From Heligmosomoides polygyrus polygyrus (lineage: Eukaryota > Nematoda > Chromadorea > Rhabditida > Heligmosomidae), in the NCBI GenBank assembly GCA_947396885.1, contig OX377204.1, positions 37,743,686-37,807,685 on the forward strand: DNA of 64,000 nt, read 5' to 3'. Each line of letters starts with the position of its first letter. Positions within the stretch are counted from its first letter, which is position 1. Below the pieces are notes generated by a model. The model saw nothing but the letters and a program-made list of their open reading frames with translations. It searched no databases and was not told where the DNA came from. This document shows, piece by piece, positions 25,230 through 36,499 of the stretch. The position numbers and the translations under genes were made by a program.

Positions 25230-26442
25230 CGCTCGTTGGACGACGTCTGCGGCACGTCTTCTGAATCCTGACTCACGTTGAACGACGTCTAGCGCACGTC
25301 TTCCGAATCCCTGCGCTTTGCACTTGGTACTCATTCATACCCTGATGCGTTGCCCGCTGAATATATTGTAAACTGGGGTGATCCGCCGCCAGGGTTATCA
25401 GAGATCGCCCATTTTTAAGTTCAAGGAAAAGCCGACTGGCAGGCGCCGCACTGTCGCAGGCATCTCTTAGCTTCAGTCCTCCCTCCCGTGACTGACAACA
25501 TGACCCACGGATTAAGCGAATCATATGTATTTGGTAAGGAATCTGCATATTGCTGACGAAACAGCGTACCCTCTATTGCCATTGAGTGCTTCTCTATCCA
25601 TCCGACAGGCAGAAGATGATGACGAATTTTGCGGTACGTTTTCCCTTTTCCTTTGGTTGTGATTAGGCTCCACTTCAATGGGAGAACAAGTAAAACCAAA
25701 TTGCCCGCCTCGTCCTAGGTGTCGCTGAGTGTCGTTTGATGTAGTGGTGAGGAGATCAAGAAGGCTCTTTACATTTTTCTATTAGAACATGTGTCTGACA
25801 GAATATTATTAGAATAAGCTGTCCCGCTTTGGCATAATACTTTATGCATAAACGGGGTACCTATTGGAAGGGCAAATTCCGCAATGTGGCATGTTCTGGT
25901 TTAGTGACAAGTAATAGAGATTGAAACGACAAGATTTTCTCACAAAAGATAAGGGAAATGTGTAAAACTGCGGAAAGAGGGTAAATCGAAGCCACCTCTT
26001 AAAAAGAGCTGTCAGGTGAGAAACGCTGTACAGGCCCTAGGGTAGGGCACAAGGGCTTATGGAAATGGGTGTACTCCTCTGTGCTGTCACTTCATTTGCA
26101 CATCATCAGACAGTTCTACACAAGTTTCTTGCTGAATACCCAATTTTCAAAGGCATTGTAATGAAGGGTTGCAGGTTGCAGCATGACATTTCAGTTTTGA
26201 ATGAATCAGAGTTGCCTCCCGTCCTGGAAAAATGAGATTTCTACAGTAAAACGAAATCCTCATGGTACTGAAAGCTTACAACTCATCTACAGTCCCGCTG
26301 GATTATCGTAGTGGTCTTAGTCAGCTGCTCGCCAAGATCGCAAAGGGTGTTCAGCCCACATTTCCGCGAAATCGCCCTCGGTGGAGACTTAAAAACGTTT
26401 TCAGTTTTGTCATAACGATGTTTTGTTGCGATCAAAACTTCT

Positions 26443-26518
26443 AGCGCCAGGCGGGACTCGAACCCGTACCTCCCTCTAACCGGGCGGGAATGCTCTACGC
26501 CATTACACCACCGGCGCC
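26443..26518 (-). ncRNA. tRNA-like sequence (copy 1), likely SINE head or pseudo-tRNA
   Basis: On the minus strand this 76-nt module has an A-box-like TGGTGTAATGG, a perfect B box (GGTTCGAGTCC) and ends that can pair over 7 bp (GCGCCGG with CTGGCGC). The anticodon arm is wrong: the TTCCC/GGGAG stem leaves an 11-nt loop, so no anticodon can be read. That argues for a tRNA-derived repeat rather than a working tRNA. Confidence 0.55.
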
Positions 26519-26723
26519 GTTTGATCGAACGCAACATCCACACCTCGTGGGACCGCTCAGCACCCACCCGTATCCGGGATGAGCTGGCCGCTGATATCAG
26601 CATGGAACCAGTTAAGCGGATGGTCTTGATAGAAACGATTCAAATCAGTTTCATTAAGCCTCAAGTGGCTGGTATCGAGGTTGTGAGCTGTCATAACGAT
26701 GTTTTGTTGCGATCAAAACTTCT

Positions 26724-26799
26724 AGCGCCAGGCGGGACTCGAACCCGTACCTCCCTCTAACCGGGCGGCAATGCTCTACGCCATTACACCACCGGCGCC
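26724..26799 (-). ncRNA. tRNA-like sequence (copy 2)
   Basis: The same module one 281-bp period later, with a single change in the anticodon-arm region (gggcggcaat instead of gggcgggaat). A third, truncated copy with only the T-arm half lies at 27003-27030. Confidence 0.55.
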
Positions 26800-27235
26800 G
26801 TTTGATCGAACGCAACATCCACACCTCGTGGGACCGATCAGCACCCACCCGTATCCGGGATGAGCTGGCCGCTGATATCAGCATGGAACCAGTTAAGCGG
26901 ATGGTCTTGATAGAAACGATTCAAATCAGTTTCATTAAGCCTCAAGTGGCTGGTATCGAGGTTGTGAGCTGTCATAACGATGTTTTGTTGCGATCAAAAC
27001 TTCTAGCGCCAGGCGGGACTCGAACCCGAAAAAGTTTTGATCGCAACAAAACATCGTTATGACAGCTCACAACCTCGATACCAGCCACTTGAGGCTTAAT
27101 GAAACTGATTTGAATCGTTTTCAGTTTTGCTCGAGAGCTGAGTAGGAGAGGAGACTGCAGTGTTAATCAACCACGCTGTTTTAACATTTTTAGAAACACG
27201 AACTTGGACGCCTGTAAGTGTTATACTCAATGTAT

Positions 27236-28945
27236 TTATTTATTCATTTATTGTACGTAGTAATCCACGCAAAAAAACACAACAACAGATATCAACCCAA
27301 AACAGAGAGGATACGAGTAGAAAATAGGAGGATGCAATTAGTATAACACCATAATAGACAAAACTAAACTGCTAAGGAACTTTCTGCAGATACCTGTCAA
27401 TGAGGATTTTGCATTGCCCTATAGAATTTGGTAATCCATTTTTCTTGGAGAATTTCAGGAACTCATTGCCAGCTCGATTTGTGAAAAAAGAAGATCTTAT
27501 ATTGCTACTAGCCCTAGAAACCGGGATCTTCCACTGAGCGCCTCTTGTGTTAGAATGAGACATTGAATAGGATTCGTTAAGGGGAAGAACCACCATGCCT
27601 TTTATCATCTTATAAACCGTTACCAAGTAGAATTTTCTTCGGCGACAAGCAAGAGTGCGTAAATTGAAGAATTTATTCCTTCCAGACGCCGGGGGAATGC
27701 TGATATAGTCACACTCATGTACTCTGATCCAGAGCTTTCTTGTAAAACTGTTTTGCACAGCTTCCAATCTGGCGACATCTTTCTTAGTAGTAGGATTATA
27801 CACCGTAGTACCATGCTCTAGCATGGGCCTCACGTAGGCCTTGTATGCGGATAATAAATGCGCTATTGAACTAGTTTTCAGAGATTTAAATATATTATGC
27901 ACAACTCTTTCAGCTCTCTTAGCCGTATAATCACAGTGCTGACTGAAGGAAAGTTTAGTGTCTAGAATAAATCCTAGGTCCCGTAAAGAAAGCGTACCAT
28001 TGAGTTCCTGTTCACCAAGACAATAAGAGCTTCTGTAGTATTGCTGTCCAAGACGAAGCACTTTGGTTTTTTCACCTGATAAGGGAAGCTCCCACCTCCT
28101 TGACCAAACCGCAACAGCATCTATTGCAGACTGGAGGGCAGCGTGATCTTCCTTCCCAACGATGTTTCTGTATATTTTTATGTCATCAGCAAACATTTCA
28201 CAGGTGACTCCAAACTCTTCAACCAGAGAGGAAATCATGGAAGTGTAGATGATAAAAAGAACTGGTGAGAGAACACCTCCTTGGGGGACCCACTGGTAGC
28301 TGGAATGGAATCGGAGTACGAATCGTTGACTCTAACCTGAAAGGATCTGTCGCTTATGAAGTTTTTTATCCATTTAATTATCCTCGGATAAACACCGATT
28401 TTCTCCAGCTGGTAGATCAGTTTATTTAATGGAACCTTATCGAAAGCTTTCATAAAATCGAAATAAACGACGTCCACGTTTATTTTTTGATCAAGCGCCC
28501 CTGTCCAATCATTTAACGCTGACAGCATTAATGTTTCCGTTGACCTACCGCTGCGAAAACCGTGCTGATTTCCGGGAATTAGAGAATTTGACTCTAGATA
28601 ATTGACGAGAGCAACCTTCAGTTTCCTTTCAAAAACTCTTGCAAAAACGGATGGATACTGATGGGGCGATAATTGGTAACCAGATTGTAGGGCGCTTTCT
28701 TGGGTATCGGAGTAATGAACGCATGCTTCCAACGACCAGGAAAGGAATCAGTTACTGCAGATTGTCCAGTTAAATGTGTCAGGGTTGGAATTCGCTCATG
28801 TCGTTTCAGCACCGAATTTAACAAGGTGTAAAGGGAAGATTTTCCAGGTTTTTCAAGAATTTTCCTTTCGACATACTGATGGTATCTATTCAGAAGTCCT
28901 TCAAACTTGTCACTTAGAGCTTTAAAACTATTCAAGTTGTACACG
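27236..28945 (-). mobile_element. CR1-type LINE, 5'-truncated, recently degraded
   Basis: Minus-strand reverse transcriptase in three frame pieces. 28618-28944 carries WKHAFITPIPKK and NYRPIS (RT motifs 1-2). 28235-28732 carries NQHGFRSGRSTETL and VYFDFMKAFDKVP (motif A, catalytic D). 27372-28238 carries MFADDIKIY (motif C, both Asp present) and the CR1 C-terminus (YKAYVRPMLEHGTTVYNP ... LACRRRKFYLV). A one-base shift inside SGSPKEVFS versus the expected GVPQG block breaks motif B near 28280, and there is another shift near 28620. The 3' end is an A/T tail of AAAT-type repeats at about 27236-27255. The endonuclease is absent. Confidence 0.85.
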
Positions 28946-29096
28946 GTTGGGTAAATTTGATAATTTGACGAATAATTTGACGGATTCTATTGGGAATGAT
29001 ATGGTTGGAGTAAAGGATAAATGAGCAATGTGGACATTGCCAACACTTTGGAAGCAATCATCTTCAGCCATTGCATCACTCGAAGTTCCGAGTTCA

Positions 29097-29640
29097 GTTA
29101 TTGCTCCTTTGCGTCGACACTCCACCCGACATGAGGTTTTCCTTAGCGGTCGATGACTTGCACGACGGAAGGTTCTGGTAGTTGGACACCGGGCTGCAGC
29201 AAATAGACGACTTCTCGTTTGTGGTGATGCATTGGCGGTCAGTGCATGACGCTGACTGTCTCAAGGTGAAGGGTTCAATGAGCAGCCACACTCCCGCCGG
29301 GCGCTAACTTTGCCGTCAGTCAAACTGGTTTTAGAGATTAACCGCCCCTCCGTCCAGTTCTCCCCCGTGAAATACCGAGCTCAACAGCTCCCGCAGTTGC
29401 GCATTCAACAAGTCGAAATCTGTGAGCACCAGCTGCCTTCTGCCAGTATATTCTGATCACTCGTACACAGAAAAAGGCAATGGAGCCATAATGGTAGCAT
29501 GAGTATACCTGCCTAACGTTCTTGGCTAAATCTAATGATTGTGGCTACCAAACTCTTACTCTCTGCCCAAGGCCTACCAAATGTAGTGTTCTGATCCGCT
29601 TGAAATAAAGACGAAAAATAAAGGTGAGGTGCGATGATTT
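29097..29640 (-). repeat. 0.53-kb interspersed repeat, copy 2 (inverted)
   Basis: Reverse-complement counterpart of 18525-19050. It begins within about 150 bp of the 5' end of the CR1 fragment, but the first copy is downstream of its own CR1 neighbour, so the repeat is an independent family. Confidence 0.75.
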
Positions 29641-29972
29641 GGAGTTACAAAACAATATCACATCTTCTCCCTTCTTTTTTCCCATTCTTTTTCCTCCCGT
29701 CATTTAATAATTGTAGTTTTCTTATAATAACATGTTTTTTCTGCAACCATATTTGCTTCATATTAAATACACGTTCTTTCACTTATCTATTTTATGGAAT
29801 TGTGTACGTATGTCTGCATGTTAAAATTACAGGGTTGAAATGGAAAGCTTTTTTGCCGTAATCATACGTTAGAATTTTTCCGACTGCTTAGTTTCTGAGA
29901 TTTTATTTTCAATCCTTTCCTGTGAGCCGCACCATCGTGTGCATCAAAATATATAAATAAATACCTTCTTGT
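29640..29972 (+). repeat. Possible LINE 3' untranslated end
   Basis: A T-rich segment ends in tataaataaata, resembling the 3' end of the CR1 copy at 17.5-18.1 kb (pyrimidine-rich, then an AAAT tail). There is no coding sequence. Weak resemblance only. Confidence 0.3.
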
Positions 29973-30233
29973 ACGATTTTTAATTTTCCGCCACGGCAAA
30001 ATCTGTGTTTCAAAAGAAATACGTCAACGAAGGACTGCTAGGAATCTCCATGAAATGCAGGCGAGCAGTGATGGAACCCTTATTTGTGCACTTCTTACTA
30101 CTCAAGTGAAACTATGTTAAAGTAGCCGTCCAAAGAGTGAAGCGTGAGGTATGCCCAAACGTGCTTAGCTTCGTTATACGCCCTGACATTGCTTGACATT
30201 GCTCCATTTACCTGTAAGTGCGAATGAACTTGT

Positions 30234-30422
30234 TTGCTCCAGAAGTTACTGAAGACGTCGTCCGAGAAACTCAAGGAAATTGAAGGAAATTTGGTCGATT
30301 TCCTTGCTGCCATCTCTAGGAAGAAAGGTGTGCTCGCAAACGACAAGCTGTTGCGAAAAAGTTGCCCGACTCGAGCAGTGGCTAGGACGCAGCCCATCGC
30401 GTGGATTAGCAGTGCTGATTGA
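30234..30422 (+). CDS. Unidentified open frame, helical
   Basis: Follows an acceptor-like tttgctccag and encodes a charged, probably helical segment (SSEKLKEIEGNLVDFLAAI) with a stop at 30422. The minus strand is also open. On the minus strand, 30430-30860 has fragments resembling a CR1 C-terminus (ALFSVRG), so this may be LINE debris instead. Confidence 0.2.
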   Translation: MLQKLLKTSSEKLKEIEGNLVDFLAAISRKKGVLANDKLLRKSCPTRAVARTQPIAWISSAD

Positions 30423-31690
30423 GCTGATCCCGTGAAGACGGCTCAGAAAAGGAAATGAGTCAGTGGCTGGAACCCTCCCGCAAGGGCGTTCACAAATTCA
30501 ACAGCATTGACGAAAGCCCCTCTCACAGAGAAGAGTGCCGCTTTGACATTTATTTTCGACACTTCGTAGCGAAAACTCTCAGAGACTAGAGCGGTTATAA
30601 TAGGTTGCATTCCGCGTGGCTAATTGCGGCTAACTAGGGTAACGCAGAGCTTCCAAGGCAAACCTCCTTCGTAGATGAATAATAGCTGTGATGTAGGCGA
30701 AAGTGCAGATTCTAGGAAGAAGACAAGCCACGTTAGGCACAAATCTCGACTTGCAACGCACCTCTGAATCCAATCCCAGCCTTAGGTTCGAACTTAAGAC
30801 AACAATGAACATTGACGATTTCCGTTGCATTGCCTGACATCGTCCAAATCTGGTCATGAGGGGCGAGAGAACAAGAATTCTCTAAACATTTGCCCTCAAT
30901 ATTGCTACATGATATTTTATCGGTTTAGCGTTTATTTAAAGAATTTGCTGTCAGTAGAAACGCATCATAAGGCACATAAATGAAAGGATGAATTCAGATT
31001 TTTTTCTGTGTTGTTGCACTTTTCATTCCTCCGTCCACGACTTTTTAGTGAAATTTGATGAGAGGGGGTTGTTTGGATACTATGAGCAGGAAAATATCCG
31101 TTCGACTACTCTGGTTTCAAGATGAATTTGTTATATCCAAATAAAAAACTACATCCCTCTTATTGAATCCTTATCGCTAACCTTACCAGACCCAGAGGTG
31201 ACCTCTGGCAAGAGTGTGTCTCCACGTAGTCAAGGCTTCACTGCACATCAACACACAAAAAAGGAACGGAACAGCAATGTAAATGCCCCAATGTGAATTT
31301 TTAGCGCTCCGAAATGCTACAGCTAAGTTTCAGACGTGTTGCTTTACTTTTGTAGAAATCACTCAAAAACGTAATGTAAAGGCATGGGTCAGCAAGACCT
31401 GTTATGATCTTCAAAGTTCCAAGGCAAGGCGAAAAGCAGAAGCAAACAGTTTTATCATTACGAGCAAATCAAGTTGATGAATGAAGAGTATTTTAAGAGT
31501 TGGTATTCTTAGTGGTCAGTTAAAGTGGAGTATTTAATGTCTACATATAAATAGTAACCTTCAACTGCTTCCAACTCATAGTATAGATCGGTTGTGCACG
31601 TGGCGCTGTTTTCAAGTCATTGTAAATGCGCAAGGTGCGCAGAATGTCGTGCGTATGCCAGCAGGGCAGTGATTTATCCTTCCCGTCAGA

Positions 31691-31805
31691 TCTGCTACCA
31701 ATTCACCGACCCCGGAGGAATGAAAGGCTTGGTTGAACTGGACGGAAATCCGAACCAAGAACCTGCAATCGGGCGCAGGCAACAGCCAGCAGCTCCAACT
31801 GCGTC
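31691..31805 (-). mobile_element. tRNA-derived SINE fragment (copy A)
   Basis: Reverse complement shares the block ggttcggatttcc ... ccaagcc ... ggggtcggtgaattgg with the fuller copy at 57513-57725. The 5' and 3' ends are lost. Confidence 0.6.
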
Positions 31806-32712
31806 CGCACGCATATTTTAACTACAACACATACAGAGCAACAAAGGCATACAGCCAGATGATCTGACGAGCTGCTTCTGCTGAGGATGGCGAACGCCAA
31901 GGACGAACATGATTGCCTCAGTTGCCTTAGCGTAAGTGAGTGCATTATAGGAGTAGAGGAAGAAAGATGTGCAGGCTGGGATTTGATGAATGAAGCCGAT
32001 CTGATGAGGCATGGCGTTGAGTGATAGAGGGGTAACTGATGTTCGACATCTAAACGGCCGCCGGGCCGGCTGGGCGGCCCCGCTGGGGCTCCGCCTCGTC
32101 GAGTTGGAGACGATCATTCCTGTTGGTCCCTCGCAGCTCTGCACGAGACATTCGGATGAGGCCAAAAACCGTGCTTGCGCTCACTGCATATGCTCTTTTG
32201 CAAGCATAAGGGTCCCCTCCCAAACCGGGATTCAAACGCGATTTTCTAATCGAAGTGTCCCAAATGCTCCGTCCAATACAACCACACACTAATTCGAAGA
32301 ATACTGATAGGAAGATAGCTGGAATTCTTCTTGCTAAAAGCTGAGCAAAACCAATTTTTGTCTCAATCAGAACAAATGTTTTTTATCTTGCCCATCCAAC
32401 AAAGATAAGCCTTTTATCCTTCTGGGGTGGCTGGAATGAAACCGAACATTTCTGGTGTTGATGAAACACTTACATCTCCATAAATCCATCCTTCTCGCAA
32501 GTTACGGCATATTCCGAATATGCATTCATATTGCCTCAATGCTATGGAAGTCGATTGGTGTATTGCAAAAAGGAATGATTAACGACATCCTTTGTATTTA
32601 CTCTTTATATATAGAAAGAGAGAGTAAAAAACAACTAAGTTTGTGGACTCTCAAAAATCTTCAACAAAAGTATTTATTAACAAATAACAAATGACATTCT
32701 TTAATCAAAATA

Positions 32713-33774
32713 CAGTCCCCTCTCGTTATGACGCGTTCGAATGGACAGGAGGAAACCCGAGTTATAACGGGAGTCGCGTTCTAACCGAAACGGGCCTTTT
32801 TTAAACTCTTTTACGCGTATATTTTTTTGGAAGCAGATAGAATGACTAAATACAGGTATAGTAATGAAATCTGTGACCATGAGGAGAGCTTGAAGGCAAA
32901 GAACATCTCAGACTACTTATAAACTTCTGTCCACAGAGATACCCTCGGCTATATGCATAAGTATGACAGATATGTGGGAGGAATATCGAGTACCAGAGGA
33001 AAGTTAGAAGTGATCAACAACAAAACTGCGTAACCTGACGTTGCAGTATCTTTTGCCACATCAAAACTCTCGCGTCAGGCGGGATATGGACCCGCACTAT
33101 AACCCTCGAGACTGTTTTTGGGGATGTTAGCCCAGCGCATTTCCACGATGGTAACCCACTACGCTATCAGCGCTGTTAAATCGCATCCGCCATATCCTCG
33201 TTGCGGTGGCCTCTCCACGATATCGGAATGCTGCTTGAGAGCAAACAGCGCTGCTGCTGTAATCGTGCCCGGAAAGCAGAGGGTGCGGCTACAAGTCCCG
33301 CATGGCTCGAGAGTTCCGATCGCAACAAACCAACATGCGACAGCACATAACCGCTATATGAGCTGCACTAGGCTTTATACGAATGAGTAGGAATTGTTTT
33401 GAATAATCTTGGCTTCAAGCCACACCTTCTGTCGTTCTGGCAGAGGAAAGTACGGCAGCTTCTAACGACTACCGGGAGTTTCCTCGACATATTGCTGACT
33501 ATGAACGCTTGCGGGCTACACACTCATGAAAAATGTCTACATGCATCCAAGTCTTTGTCGCACAGATGCTAGTTGCGACTGCGAACGAGGCAATAGAGGG
33601 TAGGTCTTATCTCTAACACGGTCACGGCTCGTTTCGTTTTCCGTGTGGAACCGGAAAATGAGCCCGGGTCGCGTTATAACGGGAGTCATTTTGAACGCAG
33701 AGTTCCCCCCCCCCCCCCCAAAAACCGCGCTATAACGGAAGTAGTATTGTATTCGACGCGTCGTAAGTGGACTG
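32713..33774. mobile_element. TA-flanked TIR transposon, non-autonomous (pogo/Tc1-like ends)
   Basis: The left end is TA|CAGTCCCCTCTCGTTATGACG and the right end, inverted, is ...cgtaagtggACTG|TA, with TA on both sides (32711-32712, 33775-33776). CAGT...ACTG ends plus a TA target site are the mark of the IS630-Tc1-mariner superfamily; the CGTTATAACG core recurs at 32760 and 33690. No transposase frame is seen. A further diverged right-type terminus lies at 34598-34664 and may belong to an overlapping older copy. Confidence 0.65.
33060..33185 (-). other. Degenerate relative of the 26.4-kb tRNA-like repeat
   Basis: The words atcaaaactctcgcgtcaggcggg and accc...cgcta...agcgctgttaaatcgcatcc parallel the 281-bp unit (atcaaaacttctagcgccaggcggg ... 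ggcgccgtttgatcgaacgcaacatcc). A 20-bp insertion-like segment interrupts it, so it cannot be a tRNA. Confidence 0.4.
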
Positions 33775-34984
33775 TATTAAACTTTTTCCTTAACGGAACG
33801 TAGAATTCTTCCCGTTTAATAGGTATTAGTCTATCCCACAGCTGTAGAATTCTTGTGCTTTGAAGGGCAAAAATCCATGAGGATGCATTTTGACCTGTTC
33901 CACATTAATAAGTCGTCTTCCAACCAAGAAGAGTTGCATCAAACTAAGAAGGTGGTAACCACTCGGTGCACAGTCTGTGCTATAAGGTGGATGAGTTAGA
34001 CGCTCCCAGCCGAGGGTTTCGATTTTTTGAAGTGTCTGATTAGCGAACCGCTCTCCGTTTGGTGGATGTCAAGGAGGTGATAACTTCTAGGAGATCATCA
34101 AAAGAGGTTCCAGCATTGTTGCTGAAATCAACTCTTCTCATCAGGGCCGCGCGTAGGCCGAACTCCGCCAGAATCGGTTCAGACAGCTTCTCAGGAGCGA
34201 AATTATCTTTCAGCAAGACAAGGGCAGATCATACGTCGCGAATCGGACGCTGCAAAAACTCAAAGACCTTCCCCGAGCGCGTCTCACTCACCTATCTTAC
34301 GGACAGATCATGCACCGAGTGAATGTCACCTTTTTAACTCGCTGCAGCACTTCTTGGTTGGAAAACGATTTATTAGTGCGAACCAAGTCAAAATGCACCT
34401 CCAAGGATTTTTGCCGTCATAAGTAGGGAGAGATTATCTTTGTGGACAGGACTTCATTAATAGCATAAAGATGTTATTTGCTTTCACACTCTCCTCATGG
34501 TCACATATTCCACTGCTATAGCCATATTCAGCCACTCTATGCGATTCTAAATAAAGCTACGCGTAAGAAAGTCTAAAAACTGCCAGCTCCTGTTAGGAAG
34601 CAACTCCCATTATAACGCTTATTTCCTCCGGTCCCTTCAAACGCGCCGTAACGAGAGGGAACTGCTTATATACGGTCGGAGCAGGAGAGACGAAAAAAGT
34701 GCAGTCCTCATCCTCGCGCATGCTATTAGGTTGTCCGGAGAGTCTTTAGACTAGTGTTGGAGAACATTGTGTTGTTGATAGCTTTATTAACAACCACTAT
34801 CATTTAGAGAGCGAATACCACGAGCGAAGAACTCCGGAGAGTTGGACAGCAAGAATTTGTTGACACCACTTTTGACTTCCTCCCCATTTGCGAACTTTTT
34901 TCCAGCTAACTAGGAGACCCCATTCATGTGCCATCTCATCGCGGTGAAGGGGTGAATATCACTTAGTGACGGCTAACGACACAA

Positions 34985-36150
34985 ATGGTCACGCAGTACT
35001 TTGTCTTTTGCTTTGTCGTGTATGGGCGGATTTCATGTATCCCTAGCCAGAAACATACCAGTAACCAGACCACCACCATGGCTCAAACAACTGAACCCGC
35101 GCCCCAGTCTTTCGCGCGCCGGAGGTGGACTTCCGCGACTTCGGTTGCATCCACCTTCGGCAAGGGGCCATCTAATCTCGGAGTTAAACTATCAGAACGT
35201 CATTGGTATCGGACCACCGGAAGCCCCCTCCCACCACGACACGGAAAATGCCTATTCGTCTGCACTTATAACTGTCGTACGATCGCATCTGAGCAGGATC
35301 TTCGGACACTGCCTTACAGAAGCCGCATTATCAAATACTACGTTATCTCCCTGCAGGAAACGAAAGGCAGAACGGAAACCATAAGAAGGACCGACCACAA
35401 CGAGCTTCTCATTATTGGAGCAAAGGTGGACAGAAAGAATATTGGCGGAGTTGGATTTCTCGTCAATTCGACAGAGCACCACCTAGTAGACTCATACAAG
35501 ATCATCAGTCCGCGAGTAGCTGTTCTTCATCTGGAAACCAAAGATCAAGGAACCATCTCCATCATAAATGGATATGCTCCAACATCTGCGGCCACAGACG
35601 AAGAAAAGGAGGAATTCTACAAGCTATTCGAAAAGACAGTCAACGACGAGAAGAGTAAGTACAAAGTTGTCACTGAGGACTTTAACGCTACCGTCGATAC
35701 GAACGATCACGACGAATGGAGGCTAGGACCACATGGAACTTCCTCAAGGAACTAAAACGAAGAGAGCTTGATAGACTTCCTATCCGCGTGCAGTCTCTAC
35801 CATGAAAATTCTATGTTTGAGAAGCCTTCAGGCCGGCGATGGACCTGGGAAAGCCCAAATGAAGAAACACGTTCGGAGATCGACCATGTTCTTGCAAACA
35901 GACGCAGGAGTCTGTTCGGTGTCTCAGTGTTGCCTTCACTTGACACCGGCTCGCATCACCGTCTTGTCCATGCGAAACTGACTCTCAAAAAGAGGATGTT
36001 CAAGCGTGACACTCATAAACCGGCACCGGTGAGGATCACCACATTCAAGTCTAAGGAGTTGGAATATGCAATAAAGTCGTATGATTGCGATCTTCTTGAA
36101 GATCCATTGGAAGACTACGACCTTCTGTCCAAAGGACTGTTGAAGAGCTG
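34985..36150 (+). pseudogene. RTE AP-endonuclease domain
   Basis: Residues in order: TYNCRTIASEQDLRTL, then the catalytic-Glu motif SLQETKGR, GGVGFLVN, YAPTSAA, the NDF-equivalent TEDFNA, and in the next frame (35768-36154) RRWTWESPNEETRSEIDH and a terminal SHHRLVHAK. The order matches RTE-1-like nematode endonucleases, which nick target DNA to prime reverse transcription. A frameshift near 35745 separates the two parts; the terminal motif is HH rather than DH, so the catalytic set may be damaged. Confidence 0.8.
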
Positions 36151-36499
36151 TTAAACTAGATCCTAATGCTTTCCATCTGGAAAAAAAATCTCGAAGGCCT
36201 GTCGAATTGGGGGGGGGCAGTCGTTCGGTACACCGTGTGCCCGCCGCCAACTTCCCGCCCTGCCCGCGCCGCCCTATGTGGACAAGTTTGCTGCGCTCGA
36301 AGCCGTTGTTAATTGGCGTGACATCGTCCAAAAACCTATCAACTGATAGGGGACGATTGGGAAGCGCATCTCGGGGAACTCTGAAGTCATTTTTCAGTCG
36401 GTTCGGTTACGGAGGCAGTTGAGGAAAGGAGAATGTCGCTCTTCTCTCTAAATTCTTTCAATTTTCACCACAGTTCTTAAAATTTTCGCCTCAACAAGA

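Larger units (their letters stand above)
26396..27129. repeat. Tandem 281-bp tRNA-like units with a terminal inversion
   Basis: A 281-bp unit starts at 26410 and repeats at 26691 and, partially, at 26972, with very few differences. At 27003-27031 the third copy stops and the sequence turns back on itself: 26914-27002 and 27032-27120 are 89-bp reverse complements with a 29-nt spacer. The whole insertion is flanked by a 14-bp direct repeat (cgttttcagttttg, 26396-26409 and 27116-27129), which looks like a target duplication, though part of the right copy overlaps the inverted arm. Each full unit holds a tRNA-like module on the minus strand. Confidence 0.85.

Noticed and set aside
26443..26799. 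Functional tRNA genes
   Set aside because: The anticodon loop would be 11 nt and no anticodon can be read; the copies sit in a tandem repeat, so they are called tRNA-like only.
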